From an uncultured Granulosicoccaceae bacterium (GTDB lineage: Bacteria > Pseudomonadota > Gammaproteobacteria > Granulosicoccales > Granulosicoccaceae), in NCBI GenBank assembly GCA_938035125.1, contig CALHNS010000014.1, positions 98,145-162,144 on the forward strand: 64,000 nt of DNA, in the 5' to 3' direction. Of the stretch, positions 1 through 9,157 are shown one piece after another. Both the position numbers and the translations under genes were made by a program. How positions within the stretch are numbered: the first letter of the stretch is position 1; each line of letters opens with the position of its first letter. Under the pieces are notes generated by a model that did no database searches, had not been told where the DNA came from, and worked only from the letters and a program-made list of their open reading frames with translations.

Positions 1-583
1 TTTCTCGATAAGTGTCGATGGCGTTTTTAGCCGCTAGCATCAAACCTAGTGTAATAAACGCACCAGGTGGCAACAAGGCTATCAACAAGGTTGTACCTAG
101 CCATTCCCGAATTGCTCCTAGCGTTATCAAAACGACGGCAAATCCTGCGCCCATGATAAGTGCATCCAGTAATGCATCGCTTACTGAATGATGGCGAGCG
201 TACACTTCTGCGCGACCTAAAATAAGGCAGTTCGTGACGATTAGGGGTAGAAAAATTCCTAATGATCGATGCAAGGCTGGGGCGTAGGCCGCCATAAGTT
301 GTTCAATAACGGTAACGGTGCCTGCAATAACCAACACCGACATGGGAATACGAACACTGGTGATAATGTAATGGCGACACGCTGCAATTACTGTATTGGA
401 CACGCACAGTGTGAAAAGTGTTGCGGCTGCAAGCGCTGCGCCATTTATAACGCTGTTGCTCACCGCTAACAATGGGCATAGGCCCAATAACATCACAAGA
501 GCTGGGTTTCTATCCCATAGCCCGTCTTGCCAGCGCTGCTTGCGCTGTTCGTGTTGAGATTGGCTAGGAGATTGATCGCTCAT
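1..583 (-). CDS. rsxE: Electron transport complex subunit RsxE/RnfE (3' end outside window)
   Basis: Membrane subunit of the Rnf/Rsx complex, which moves electrons between NADH and ferredoxin coupled to ion flow or, in enteric bacteria, keeps SoxR reduced. Reading the minus strand from the ATG at 583 gives MSDQSPSQSQHEQ, then DGLWDRNPALVMLLGLCPLL and several hydrophobic segments typical of the RnfA/RnfE family, with TVIEQLMAAYAPALHRSLG and LPLIVTNCLILGRAE. The frame is open to the window edge, so the C-terminus is missing. Its ATG overlaps the TGA of rsxG (ATGA at 580-583), which implies translational coupling, and it is the last gene of the canonical A-B-C-D-G-E order. Confidence 0.95.
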   Translation of the reverse strand, partial: MSDQSPSQSQHEQRKQRWQDGLWDRNPALVMLLGLCPLLAVSNSVINGAALAAATLFTLCVSNTVIAACRHYIITSVRIPMSVLVIAGTVTVIEQLMAAYAPALHRSLGIFLPLIVTNCLILGRAEVYARHHSVSDALLDALIMGAGFAVVLITLGAIREWLGTTLLIALLPPGAFITLGLMLAAKNAIDTYRE

Positions 584-1212
584 CTACCCAGTGCCTTGTT
601 TTCTATTGTTGCCTGAAATTGTTGTTGTAATAAGGCAAGGCCTTGAGTTTCGTGCCAATGCAATACTCGGTAAACCGCATTGACCACGGCTCTGGGTGTA
701 ATCGTTGCTCCGGTGAATTGATCGAAACTGCCGCCATCTTTTTTCACAGCCCATTGTTCCTTGGTTAGTGTGGTAAGTGATGCGTTATCAAAGTTTTTAA
801 TCCAGGAAGATTTAACTATTTCTATGTCATCTCCCAGTCCTGGGGTTTCTTTATGGCTAATAACCCGAACGCCAAGTAATGAATGATTGTCGTGAATGGC
901 AATGAGCAGAGCAATGTCACCTGTGTACCCATCGGGTGCGATTGCCGTGACGACACTGCCATTCCATTTTGCATCTTTAACAATAGGGTACACGCGCAAA
1001 GCAGTGACGCTGCCTAAAGCTGAATGCTGGAAATCAAACGCATGAGTAATCATTTTCTCATCGTGCAGCGACGGAGGAACGATTTCATTTAAGCTTTGTT
1101 GAATCCATTGTTCATTGGCGCGCTCTATGGGGGCAGACGTTAACCAAGCCACAACGCTTACAATGAATACGGTTGTTAGTGCAATCACTGCCAGTCGTAT
1201 GCCTGCGTTCAC
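580..1212 (-). CDS. rsxG: Electron transport complex subunit RsxG/RnfG
   Basis: A 210-residue periplasmic flavoprotein subunit of the Rnf/Rsx complex. One N-terminal membrane segment (about residues 5-25) is followed by the FMN-binding domain. FTGATITPRAVV near residue 168 is the family motif whose second threonine carries covalently bound FMN, and GVRVISHKETPGLGDDIE is the conserved segment before it. The gene overlaps rsxD by 4 bp upstream and rsxE by 4 bp downstream. Length is normal for the family. No oddity seen. Confidence 0.95.
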   Translation of the reverse strand: MNAGIRLAVIALTTVFIVSVVAWLTSAPIERANEQWIQQSLNEIVPPSLHDEKMITHAFDFQHSALGSVTALRVYPIVKDAKWNGSVVTAIAPDGYTGDIALLIAIHDNHSLLGVRVISHKETPGLGDDIEIVKSSWIKNFDNASLTTLTKEQWAVKKDGGSFDQFTGATITPRAVVNAVYRVLHWHETQGLALLQQQFQATIENKALGR

Positions 1213-2141
1213 GGCTTAGTTTCCAATACAAAGCATCGATCTAGCAAAGGCACGGCGCAATTCATAAGCAGCACAGCGAATGCGATACCTTCAGGATAAT
1301 TAGAGAAGCTCCGCAGGGCAACGGTTATGAAACCTATACCTGCACCGTATAAAAGCCTTGCCTTTAAGCTGCTTGGGGCGGTAACTGGGTCTGTTGCAAT
1401 AAAAAAAGCACCCAACATCATCGCACCCGATAAAAGCATGGACGAGGGCGGTAACGTGTGTTGAGGGAATGCCCAATAGTGTAAGCCGTGCGCCACTGCT
1501 GCGCTAAGTAGCATGGCTATGGGTATGTGCCATCGAATGATACCGCGTGCTAACAAATAAAGCCCACCGAATAACCACGCAACATTAATTGCGTTCCATG
1601 GCCACGGTGATAGGGTGTGTTCGTATACCGATAACCCTTGTCGTTCTAAGTCGCGTAAACGATCAAGTACCGTGGCTTGCGTTATGGAGTCCCATGCGTT
1701 TGCCGCTTGTGAAAATTCAGTGGGGCTAATCCAAGCGGTCATGGTTTTTGGAAAACTGATGAGTAGTACGGCGTAGCCCACCATGGCAGGATTAAAAGGG
1801 TTTTGACCCAAGCCACCAAATACGTGTTTGCCAAGTAAGCTCATGCTGGCTGCGCCAATAATAAGTTCAAACAGAGGCAGCCCTGGCGGCAGGCAAAGCC
1901 CAAGTAGCCAAGCGGCTAACAGCATCGAGCCGTCTAGTATTGCAGGCGTTGCTGGGCGTTGCCTGAGCATCTGCACGAAGGCTTCGCAGGCCACAGAAAC
2001 CAACATAATGACTGAAATGTTGACGATGATTCCAGCACCGAACCAATACACCATCAAGACGGTGCCGGGTATCAATGCCAACATGACGTTCATCATGATG
2101 TTACCGGTACTTCGGGTTGGCAATGAAAAGGCGTTGTTCAT
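1209..2141 (-). CDS. rsxD: Electron transport complex subunit RsxD/RnfD
   Basis: A 310-residue integral membrane subunit of the NqrB/RnfD family, which binds FMN and forms part of the ion-translocating core. The protein is mostly hydrophobic helices. GGLGQNPFNPAMVGYAVLL (about residues 110-128) and FFIATDPVTAPSS (about 240-252) are conserved family blocks. The segment QATVLDRLRDL falls where the family usually carries its covalent flavin threonine; I infer this by position only. It is slightly shorter than the E. coli protein (about 350). Start and stop each overlap the neighbouring rsx genes by 4 bp. Confidence 0.94.
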   Translation of the reverse strand: MNNAFSLPTRSTGNIMMNVMLALIPGTVLMVYWFGAGIIVNISVIMLVSVACEAFVQMLRQRPATPAILDGSMLLAAWLLGLCLPPGLPLFELIIGAASMSLLGKHVFGGLGQNPFNPAMVGYAVLLISFPKTMTAWISPTEFSQAANAWDSITQATVLDRLRDLERQGLSVYEHTLSPWPWNAINVAWLFGGLYLLARGIIRWHIPIAMLLSAAVAHGLHYWAFPQHTLPPSSMLLSGAMMLGAFFIATDPVTAPSSLKARLLYGAGIGFITVALRSFSNYPEGIAFAVLLMNCAVPLLDRCFVLETKP

Positions 2142-3643
2142 GAGGAGGGGCGCTTGTTTTTTACGCGTTCAAGCGCAGCTTTTATATCTATTGCTGATTG
2201 ACTGCGCTGTGCAGCTACTTTGCGTCGCTGTGCATCGGCCTTGGCCTTATCAAGGGCGCGCTGTTGTTCTCTTGTGTTGTGTTTCTCCGATCGAGCTTTT
2301 GCCATTACGGCATTTTGTTCCGCTGCGCGTTGGTGTTTGAGTTCATCCTTACCGTGCTGGAACCACGATGTTAATGGAATGTTTGCTGGGCACACTAAAT
2401 CGCAACACCCGCATAAAATACAGTTGTCTAATGCATATCGTTGAGCGGTGTCCGTGTCTTGTGCTGATACGGCTGAATACAGTTCTTGTGGAAGTAGGTT
2501 AACTGGGCACACGGTTGCGCAATCTGTGCAGCGAATGCAAGCAGATTGCGGTTTTTTTATAGGCATAGCGCCCACCAACAATGCGTTGCTTGTAGCCATA
2601 ACAGGGGTGGAATCATTTGTTTGAGTAAAGCCGCTTAGCGGTCCACCAACCGATACGCTAGCTCGGTTTTCATTCAGTGATTTTGCAATGAATGGATTTA
2701 CGGAGGCGGCAAATTGCACTGTTGAATCGATGGGCGTGCCAAAGCGCACTTGTAAATTCACGCTGTGTTTTAAATCTTGAGTGGTCACTGAAAGAATTCT
2801 TTGTGCTGAAAATAGGCCTTTCCATGCTTGGTGAATAGCGAGCACTGTGGCCACATTAATGCACAGAACGCCAAACTTTGCCGCTGGTTGCCCTTGCGTT
2901 AGTTGAATGCCGGTAAGTCGTTGCACCAACGTGCTTTCAGCACCACTAGGGTAGATGGCTGATAAGGGAGCCAGCTGCATAGTGCTTTGCTGTGCAAGAA
3001 GCGCTTGCGTGAGTTTTTCAATGGCTGTCGTTTTATCGTCTTCAATGGCCAGTAAAGCGTTGCTAACATTTAACCACTTACAAAGTGCATCACAGGCTTC
3101 AATGACAGCAACTGAGTGATTTTGTATTAACGCATCATCGCAATTTATGCCAGGTTCGCACTCCACCGCGTTAACGATAAGTGTGGGTGCGTTGTGTTCC
3201 ATTACTCGTTGAATTTTTTTAGCCGTATTGAACCCAGCCCCTCCTAAACCATGCACGCTGCAACGTTCAATGCGTTGCAGTTTTTCCTCAGCGCTGTCAT
3301 CACACAACGTAATGTTTGGCAGCGTTAAAAAATCATCTTGGCCATCGGCGGCTAACGTTAAAGTTTTTACTTTGGTGAGCGACGGGTGTGGCCAAGTGTG
3401 GTGGGTAAGCTGGGTGATTGTGCCTGAGGTAGGCGCAATAACTCCCGATGCAATGAGTTCTCCACCCATTACTTTGTCACCTACGGATACGTTGGGTTGA
3501 AGCACATCTCTTTGATAATTAACTAAGGGTAGGTAGTAATGCGTTTGCAGCGGCATTGCATGAAGAGTTGAATCTATGTGTGCGCCGCTGGGTGTTTGCA
3601 GTGCAAGCCCTCCAGGTAAATCTTGAATAGATTCCTTAATCAT
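2138..3643 (-). CDS. rsxC: Electron transport complex subunit RsxC/RnfC
   Basis: Peripheral NADH-oxidising subunit with FMN-binding and iron-sulfur domains. VHGLGGAGFNTAKKI (about residues 132-146) is the nucleotide-binding glycine-rich motif. CIRCTDCATVCP and CILCGCCDLVCP (about 373-421) are two 4Fe-4S sites. I take the ATG at 3643, giving 501 residues; a GTG two codons upstream is possible. The gene overlaps the end of rsxB. After the ferredoxin sites there is only a basic, Ala/Lys/Arg-rich tail of about 70 residues, so it lacks the long repeated C-terminal extension of the enterobacterial protein (about 740 residues). Confidence 0.95.
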   Translation of the reverse strand: MIKESIQDLPGGLALQTPSGAHIDSTLHAMPLQTHYYLPLVNYQRDVLQPNVSVGDKVMGGELIASGVIAPTSGTITQLTHHTWPHPSLTKVKTLTLAADGQDDFLTLPNITLCDDSAEEKLQRIERCSVHGLGGAGFNTAKKIQRVMEHNAPTLIVNAVECEPGINCDDALIQNHSVAVIEACDALCKWLNVSNALLAIEDDKTTAIEKLTQALLAQQSTMQLAPLSAIYPSGAESTLVQRLTGIQLTQGQPAAKFGVLCINVATVLAIHQAWKGLFSAQRILSVTTQDLKHSVNLQVRFGTPIDSTVQFAASVNPFIAKSLNENRASVSVGGPLSGFTQTNDSTPVMATSNALLVGAMPIKKPQSACIRCTDCATVCPVNLLPQELYSAVSAQDTDTAQRYALDNCILCGCCDLVCPANIPLTSWFQHGKDELKHQRAAEQNAVMAKARSEKHNTREQQRALDKAKADAQRRKVAAQRSQSAIDIKAALERVKNKRPSS

Positions 3644-4178
3644 GAGCACGCGCAGGTTTTGGATAACGCCATTGGCTAACCTCAGGCTTTGCCGGCACTA
3701 AGCTAATGCAGTCAACCGGGCACGGTTCGATACACAGCTCGCAGCCGGTGCAATCCTCTGCAATCACGGTGTGCATGAGTTTGGTGCTGCCAATGATGGC
3801 ATCTACTGGGCATGGCGGAATGCATAAGGTGCACCCAATGCAAGCGGCTTCGTCTATAAAAGCCACTTGAGGTTCTTTATGAGTTCCATAATCAACATTC
3901 AACGCAACAACAGGTACACCTAAAACTTCTGCTAATGCCTCAATTGTGGAATCACCCCCTGGAGGGCATTGGTTGATATTTGCTTGTCCTGTGGCAATTG
4001 CTTCAGCGTAGGGCCTGCAACCTGGAAAATTGCATTGAGCACATTGAGTTTGTGGCAAGCAGTCGTTGATGCGCTCAACTAATACATCGGATTGATTTCC
4101 GCTGGCGCTTAAGCGAGAGAATCCGTAGCCAATTCCTGTGCACAGAAGAGCCAATCCAATTAAGGTTAACCACAACAC
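3636..4178 (-). CDS. rsxB: Electron transport complex iron-sulfur subunit RsxB/RnfB
   Basis: A 180-residue subunit that relays electrons through iron-sulfur clusters. An N-terminal membrane anchor (residues 1-20) is followed by CAQCNFPGCRPYAEAIA (the Fe-S domain with the CxxCxxxxC pattern, fourth Cys in QCPPGG) and then two ferredoxin motifs, CIGCTLCIPPCPVDAI and CTGCELCIEPCPVDCI. All ligands are present, so it should be functional. It lies 1 bp after rsxA and overlaps the start of rsxC. Confidence 0.96.
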   Translation of the reverse strand: MLWLTLIGLALLCTGIGYGFSRLSASGNQSDVLVERINDCLPQTQCAQCNFPGCRPYAEAIATGQANINQCPPGGDSTIEALAEVLGVPVVALNVDYGTHKEPQVAFIDEAACIGCTLCIPPCPVDAIIGSTKLMHTVIAEDCTGCELCIEPCPVDCISLVPAKPEVSQWRYPKPARAHD

Positions 4179-4179
4179 A

Positions 4180-4755
4180 TCAAGTTACCCCCGCAAAACC
4201 CATGAAAGCAAGAGACATGATGCCCGCCGTTATAAATGCGATTGCGGCACCTTGAAAGGGTTTGGGAATGTCGGCACGTTCTAGTCGTTCACGCATGGCC
4301 GCAAACAACACCAGCACTAAGGTGAATCCGATGGCTGCTCCAAAGCCTTGCAATAAAGCCACTAACAAGGTGCTTTGATGCTGTGTGGCCAGTAATGCCA
4401 CCGCCAGCACGGCACAGTTAGTGGTGATTAAGGGTAAGTACAAGCCCAGCACTTGATGGAGTAGCGGGCTGTGGCGCCTCATCACTAGTTCGGTAAATTG
4501 CACAACGACAGCGATGATAAAGATGAAACCAATGATTCGAAGGTATTCCAAATCAAGTGGCATTAATACATATGTTTGTAGTAAATGACTTAAAGCGGCG
4601 GCAAGTGTTAATACAAAGGTAGTGGCAACTCCTAAACCTAGCGCATTAATGACTCGGTTCGATACACCCATAAACGGGCATAGGCCAAGAAACTGCACCA
4701 GTACGAAATTATTAACAAATACCGCACTGATCAGTATCAGTAGCCACTCACTCAT
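4180..4755 (-). CDS. rsxA: Electron transport complex subunit RsxA/RnfA
   Basis: A 191-residue integral membrane subunit with about six predicted helices, paired with RsxE in the membrane core of the complex. Family signatures are [19 protein letters not shown] near the N-terminus and [16 protein letters not shown] in the middle. It is the first rsx gene and begins 3 bp after the metG stop, so it is probably co-transcribed with metG. Confidence 0.96.
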   Translation of the reverse strand: MSEWLLILISAVFVNNFVLVQFLGLCPFMGVSNRVINALGLGVATTFVLTLAAALSHLLQTYVLMPLDLEYLRIIGFIFIIAVVVQFTELVMRRHSPLLHQVLGLYLPLITTNCAVLAVALLATQHQSTLLVALLQGFGAAIGFTLVLVLFAAMRERLERADIPKPFQGAAIAFITAGIMSLAFMGFAGVT

Positions 4756-4758
4756 GTG

Positions 4759-6792
4759 TTACTTAACACGCATGCCTGGGGTTGCACCCTCATCAGGCGA
4801 TAAAATGTATAAGTCAGAACCGCCTGGGCCTGCTGCTAATACCATGCCTTCAGATAAACCAAATCGCATCTTGCGTGGTTTTAAGTTTGCAATCATAACG
4901 GTGTGTCGGCCAATTAAATCCTCTGGCTTATAGGCTGACTTAATGCCTGCGAACACGTTGCGTTGCTCTAAGCCGATGTCTAAAGTTAATTGCAATAGTT
5001 TATCGGCACCCTCAACCGGTTGTGCATCAACGATGCACGCGATACGAAAATCCAGTTTCGAAAAATCATCGATTTCAATGGTGTCCATGATGGGAGGGAT
5101 GTCTTGTGTTGATGCTGCTTGGCTTGCTGGGGCCGCAGCTTCTGGCCCTGCGCTTTCTTTGGTTGCCTCTAACACCGCTTGCACTTGTTTGTCTTCTACG
5201 CGCATCATCATTGGTTTGTACGCATTAATACTGTGATTCACCAAGGGAGATTTTAAAGATTCAAGAGTCAGCTTGGTATTTAAAAATTTTTCCGTTTTTG
5301 TTGCTAATTCAGGTAGAACTGGTGATAAGAACGTAATGATCAGTCGGTAATAATTTAAGCTAACCGTGCAAATATCTTGCACCGCCTGCTGCTGATCGTC
5401 TTGTTTGATTTTCACCCACGGCTCAGCATCGTTAATGTACGTATTGGCGTGTTCTGCAAGTAACATAATTTCGCGCATAGCTTTGCCGAATTCACGTTGC
5501 TCGTAATAATCTAAAATAATTTGCTGGGTGCTGATCATTTGATCGTAGTTATTCTGTTCAGCCGCTGGGTAGTCTGTTGACAATTTCCCATCAAATTTCT
5601 TAGTAATAAAGCCTGCACAGCGGCTAGCGATATTCACCACCTTGCCCACAAGATCAGAATTCACACGAGTGATGAAGTCTTCTAGGTTTAAGTTTAAGTC
5701 GGTAACTGAATCGTTTAGTTTTGCCGCATAGTAGTAGCGTAAATACTCAGGGCTCATGTGATCAAGCCAAGTGCGCGCAGTAATGGATGTGCCGCGAGAC
5801 TTCGACATTTTGGCACCATCTACGGTTAAAAAGCCGTGGCAAAAAACACCGTTTGGTTTTCTAAAGCCTGCGTTTTCTAGCATAGCTGGCCAGAATAAGC
5901 AGTGGAAGTTAGCAATGTCTTTACCGATGAAGTGATACACCTCATGATCGCTATCAGGTTTCCATGTGTCTAAGTAATCAAAGCCTTCTTTGTCACCTAA
6001 ATGTTTGTGGGCGGCGATATAACCAATAGGTGCATCAAGCCATACATAAAAATATTTACCCGGTGCATTAGGAATTTCAAATCCGAAGTAAGGGGCGTTG
6101 CGAGAGATATCCCAATCTTGTAAGCCACTGTCTAACCACTCTTTGAGTTTGTTGGCCACTTCATTTTGTAAAGTGCCACTGGTTGTCCATGCTTTTAGCA
6201 TGTCGCCGAATTTACTCAGTGCGAAAAAATACTGTTCTGAGTCTTTTAAGACAGGTGTTTTACCGGACACTTGGCTGATGGGGTTTTTCAGTTCAGTAGC
6301 ATCGTAGGTGGCGCTGCATTTTTCACAGTTGTCGCCGTATTGGTCTGCGCTGTTGCAGTTTGGGCATTCGCCTTTTACGTAGCGATCTGGCAGGAACATG
6401 CTCTCCTGCTCATCAAACAATTGTTTGATGGTGCGCTTTACGATGTGACCGCCATCGTTCAAGCGGTTATAAATTAACGTGGCTAGCTCTCGATTCTCTT
6501 CAGAGTGGGTGGTGTGGAAAACGTTGGGGCTGAGTAGAAAGTCTTGAATGTCGGCTTCGTGGCTTGCTTTTACCTTCTCGATAAGTGCTTCGGGTGAAAT
6601 CCCTTCAGCCTGCGCTCGAAGCATAATAGGGGTGCCATGAGCATCATCTGCCCATACCCAAGTACAGTGATTGCCAGCTAGGCGCTGGTAGCGCACCCAA
6701 ATATCGGTTTGGATGTGCTCCAGAAGGTGACCAATATGCAGCGGGCCGTTCGCGTATGGCAAGGCGGCGGTCACAAGAATCTGTCGAGTCAT
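4759..6792 (-). CDS. metG: Methionine--tRNA ligase
   Basis: Charges tRNA-Met with methionine in the cytoplasm. The 677-residue protein is the long, dimeric bacterial type. The class I signature HIGH sits in [15 protein letters not shown] (residues 12-26), a zinc knuckle is formed by CPNCN and CEKCS (about 144-160), KMSKS is in [11 protein letters not shown] (about 333-338), and a C-terminal EMAP/Trbp111 tRNA-binding domain starts at about residue 575 ([20 protein letters not shown]). It is divergent from apbC/mrp with a 72-bp gap and sits directly upstream of rsxA. The same metG-apbC-dcd-rsx association is found in pseudomonads. Confidence 0.97.
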   Translation of the reverse strand: MTRQILVTAALPYANGPLHIGHLLEHIQTDIWVRYQRLAGNHCTWVWADDAHGTPIMLRAQAEGISPEALIEKVKASHEADIQDFLLSPNVFHTTHSEENRELATLIYNRLNDGGHIVKRTIKQLFDEQESMFLPDRYVKGECPNCNSADQYGDNCEKCSATYDATELKNPISQVSGKTPVLKDSEQYFFALSKFGDMLKAWTTSGTLQNEVANKLKEWLDSGLQDWDISRNAPYFGFEIPNAPGKYFYVWLDAPIGYIAAHKHLGDKEGFDYLDTWKPDSDHEVYHFIGKDIANFHCLFWPAMLENAGFRKPNGVFCHGFLTVDGAKMSKSRGTSITARTWLDHMSPEYLRYYYAAKLNDSVTDLNLNLEDFITRVNSDLVGKVVNIASRCAGFITKKFDGKLSTDYPAAEQNNYDQMISTQQIILDYYEQREFGKAMREIMLLAEHANTYINDAEPWVKIKQDDQQQAVQDICTVSLNYYRLIITFLSPVLPELATKTEKFLNTKLTLESLKSPLVNHSINAYKPMMMRVEDKQVQAVLEATKESAGPEAAAPASQAASTQDIPPIMDTIEIDDFSKLDFRIACIVDAQPVEGADKLLQLTLDIGLEQRNVFAGIKSAYKPEDLIGRHTVMIANLKPRKMRFGLSEGMVLAAGPGGSDLYILSPDEGATPGMRVK

Positions 6793-6864
6793 TGCTCTTC
6801 GGTGTATAGTTTGCGGTTCGCCTTACAGTCTAACAGCCTGCCCTACTGCGAGCCACGAAACACC

Positions 6865-7962
6865 ATGTCTGAACTGTCCAAGGACCGAGTCGAGTCCATT
6901 GTTAATAGCTTTGTCGATCCACATTTAGAGCTCACCTTCGGTGAGGCCAATGTGGTGAATTCTGTGGATGTGAATGGCAACGAGGCCATTGTGTCTCTGA
7001 CGCTTCCGTATCCTGCTGAAAAATATCAGGTGTCTTTGCAGCGGCAATTGCAAGATGCGATCGCTTCGGGCTGTGAAAACGATGCGACTCAGCTCTCATT
7101 ATCGGTGAACACCAAAATCATTGCGCATTCGGTGCAACAAGGGGTTAAACGCTTAGAGCGCGTAAAAAATATCATTGCCGTGGCTTCGGGAAAAGGCGGT
7201 GTGGGCAAAAGTACGACGTCGGTGAACTTGGCGCTCTCGCTGGCTGCAGAAGGCGCATCCGTAGGCTTACTAGATGCCGATATCTACGGCCCCAGCCAGC
7301 CTCGTATGATGGGGCTATCTGGCCAGCCTGAAAGTTCGGATGGCAAAACCATCGAGCCGATGGAAAACTACGGCGTGCAAACCATGTCGATCGGTTTCTT
7401 AATCGAAGAAGATACGCCAATGGTATGGCGTGGCCCGATGGTGACGCAGGCATTAGAGCAATTGCTTAACGACACCAACTGGCGCGACCTAGATTATCTG
7501 TTGATTGATTTACCCCCAGGTACCGGCGATACACAGCTGACACTTGCCCAAAAAGTGCCCGTCAGTGGGGCCATTATCGTTACCACCCCACAAGATATTG
7601 CGTTGTTGGATGCTCGCAAGGGCTTGAAAATGTTTGAAAAGGTTTCTGTGCCTATCTTGGGAATTGTGGAGAATATGTCCACCCATATTTGCAGTTCTTG
7701 CGGTCACGAAGAGCACATCTTTGGCTCCGGTGGTGGTTCTAAGATGGCCGAAGAGGCTAGTGTGAATCTATTGGGCGCGTTGCCATTAGAGATGGGCATT
7801 CGTCTGCAGGCTGACAGTGGAAAGCCCACCGTGGTGGCAGAGCCAGACAGCCGGACTTCCGATATTTACAGAGAAATCGCTCGTAAAGCGGCAGCGCGTT
7901 TATCTCGACAAGCCAAAGATTATTCGGATAAATTTCCGAAAATAGTTATTCAAAACACCTAA
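6865..7962 (+). CDS. apbC: Iron-sulfur cluster carrier ATPase ApbC/Mrp
   Basis: A P-loop ATPase that binds and transfers Fe-S clusters in the cytoplasm. I take the ATG at 6865 (MSELSKDRVESI), giving 365 residues, the usual family length; the frame is open further upstream but would run into metG. An N-terminal MIP18/DUF59-type domain (about 1-90) is followed by the deviant Walker A GKGGVGKST (about 107-115), the switch LLDADIYGPSQPRM and the Walker B-like DYLLIDLPPGTGD. The cluster-binding CxxC is ICSSCGHEEHIFGSGG (about 275). dcd follows 22 bp later. Confidence 0.95.
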   Translation: MSELSKDRVESIVNSFVDPHLELTFGEANVVNSVDVNGNEAIVSLTLPYPAEKYQVSLQRQLQDAIASGCENDATQLSLSVNTKIIAHSVQQGVKRLERVKNIIAVASGKGGVGKSTTSVNLALSLAAEGASVGLLDADIYGPSQPRMMGLSGQPESSDGKTIEPMENYGVQTMSIGFLIEEDTPMVWRGPMVTQALEQLLNDTNWRDLDYLLIDLPPGTGDTQLTLAQKVPVSGAIIVTTPQDIALLDARKGLKMFEKVSVPILGIVENMSTHICSSCGHEEHIFGSGGGSKMAEEASVNLLGALPLEMGIRLQADSGKPTVVAEPDSRTSDIYREIARKAAARLSRQAKDYSDKFPKIVIQNT

Positions 7963-7984
7963 ACAGCGACAAAGAAAAAGTTAA

Positions 7985-8554
7985 ATGAGCATTAAGTCCG
8001 ATAAGTGGATTCGGCGCATGGCGGACAGCACCGGCATGATTGAGCCGTTTGAAGCGGGCCAAGTTCGCGTTGATTCAAGCAATGAACGAATCGTCTCCTA
8101 TGGCACCTCAAGCTACGGCTACGATGTTCGCTGCGCCGATGAATTTAAGATATTCACCAATATCAATCACGCCGTGGTCGATCCCAAAGCATTCGACCCA
8201 GATAGCTTTGTCGATCTAAAATCGGATACCTGCATCATTCCCCCTAATTCGTTTGCTTTGGCCCGCACGGTGGAATACTTTCGAATTCCTCGAAATGTAC
8301 TCACGGTGTGTTTGGGCAAGAGCACCTACGCTCGCTGTGGAATTATCGTCAATGTAACGCCACTGGAACCCGAATGGGAAGGGCATGTGACGTTGGAATT
8401 TTCTAACACCACCCCGCTGCCTGCCAAAATTTACGCTAACGAAGGCGTCGCTCAGATGTTGTTCTTCGAAAGTGATGAAGTGTGCGACACCTCCTATCGC
8501 GATCGTGGCGGTAAGTATCAGGGTCAAACGGGCGTTACACTGCCGAAAACCTGA
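7985..8554 (+). CDS. dcd: dCTP deaminase
   Basis: Deaminates dCTP to dUTP, the source of most dTMP in gram-negative bacteria. The protein is 189 residues, typical of the monofunctional enzyme. Family blocks are [12 protein letters not shown] (about 39-50), [11 protein letters not shown] (about 107-117) and [20 protein letters not shown] (about 121-140), which contains the catalytic glutamate, with the C-terminal [11 protein letters not shown] that closes over the triphosphate. It is probably co-transcribed with apbC. Confidence 0.96.
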   Translation: MSIKSDKWIRRMADSTGMIEPFEAGQVRVDSSNERIVSYGTSSYGYDVRCADEFKIFTNINHAVVDPKAFDPDSFVDLKSDTCIIPPNSFALARTVEYFRIPRNVLTVCLGKSTYARCGIIVNVTPLEPEWEGHVTLEFSNTTPLPAKIYANEGVAQMLFFESDEVCDTSYRDRGGKYQGQTGVTLPKT

Positions 8555-8588
8555 TGAATCAGTATTATCTTTTTACGACATCTATCAT

Positions 8589-8654
8589 ATGATAGACAAA
8601 TCCGATTTGCGGATAGGCCCGAAATTTGGAAAGATAGGGTCAGTGATTATTTAG
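8589..8654 (+). other. Short ORF resembling a second rppH start, in the rppH leader
   Basis: In the 109-bp gap between dcd and rppH, an ATG at 8589 opens a 21-codon frame (MIDKSDLRIGPKFGKIGSVI, one more Ile, stop at 8652). Its first 12 bases, ATGATAGACAAA, are identical to those of the real rppH start at 8664. It could be a partial duplication of the gene start or a translated leader. I see no clear Shine-Dalgarno site before it, while rppH has GAGGTG. Function unknown. Confidence 0.3.
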
Positions 8655-8663
8655 AGGTGCCAC

Positions 8664-9140
8664 ATGATAGACAAAGACGGTTTTCGTCTGAATGTGGGCA
8701 TTATTCTCAGTAACGATTCCGGTCAGGTGTTTTGGGCAAGGCGTGTTGGTCAAAATGCGTGGCAGTTTCCTCAGGGCGGAATCGATGACAAAGAAACAGT
8801 GGAAGATGCCATGTTTCGAGAGCTTCGGGAAGAAACCGGGCTAGAAAGACGGCATGTGAAAGTGTTGGGGTGTACCGAAGATTGGCTGAAGTACAGACTG
8901 CCTAAGCGTTACGTGCGCAAGAACCAAACGCCCACGTGCATAGGTCAGAAGCAAATTTGGTACATGTTGAGAATGGTGGCCGACGAGCAGGCTTTCGATC
9001 TGGCGAGTTGCGATAAGCCAGAGTTCGATCACTGGCAATGGGTGGATTACTGGGAGCCATCGAAGCAAGTGATATTTTTTAAGCGTAAGGTGTATAAAAA
9101 GGCCTTATCAGAGCTAGAACCCCTACTAAGGCTTGCCTAA
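8664..9140 (+). CDS. rppH: RNA pyrophosphohydrolase
   Basis: A Nudix hydrolase that removes pyrophosphate from the 5' end of triphosphorylated mRNAs and so starts RNase E-dependent decay. The 158-residue protein carries the complete Nudix box from [12 protein letters not shown] through REETGLE (about 35-57), with REETG as the metal site. [17 protein letters not shown] at the N-terminus and RLPKRYVR (about 76-83) are RppH-specific. A GAGGTG ribosome site precedes the ATG at 8664. The stop codon lies in a hairpin. Confidence 0.95.
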   Translation: MIDKDGFRLNVGIILSNDSGQVFWARRVGQNAWQFPQGGIDDKETVEDAMFRELREETGLERRHVKVLGCTEDWLKYRLPKRYVRKNQTPTCIGQKQIWYMLRMVADEQAFDLASCDKPEFDHWQWVDYWEPSKQVIFFKRKVYKKALSELEPLLRLA

Positions 9141-9156
9141 CCGCAAGCTTTAGTAG
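9123..9156. terminator. Hairpin at the convergent ends of rppH and hemJ
   Basis: A 14-bp stem (9123-9136 with 9143-9156, one G-U pair) encloses a 6-nt loop that contains the rppH stop codon. It ends 2 bp before the hemJ stop. There is no clear T-run on either strand, so it may be a bidirectional barrier or an RNA-stabilising end rather than a classical intrinsic terminator. Confidence 0.5.
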
Positions 9157-9157
9157 T

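Noticed and set aside
269..469. 66-codon plus-strand ORF
   Set aside because: It is antisense to rsxE, whose frame continues through it with clear family motifs.
1828..2340. 170-codon plus-strand ORF over rsxD/rsxC
   Set aside because: It crosses the boundary of two well-supported genes on the other strand, and its composition (Pro/Ser/Cys-rich) is that of an antisense shadow.
6709..6864. N-terminal extension of apbC/Mrp
   Set aside because: It would overlap metG on the opposite strand and is not Mrp-like; the ATG at 6865 gives the family length.
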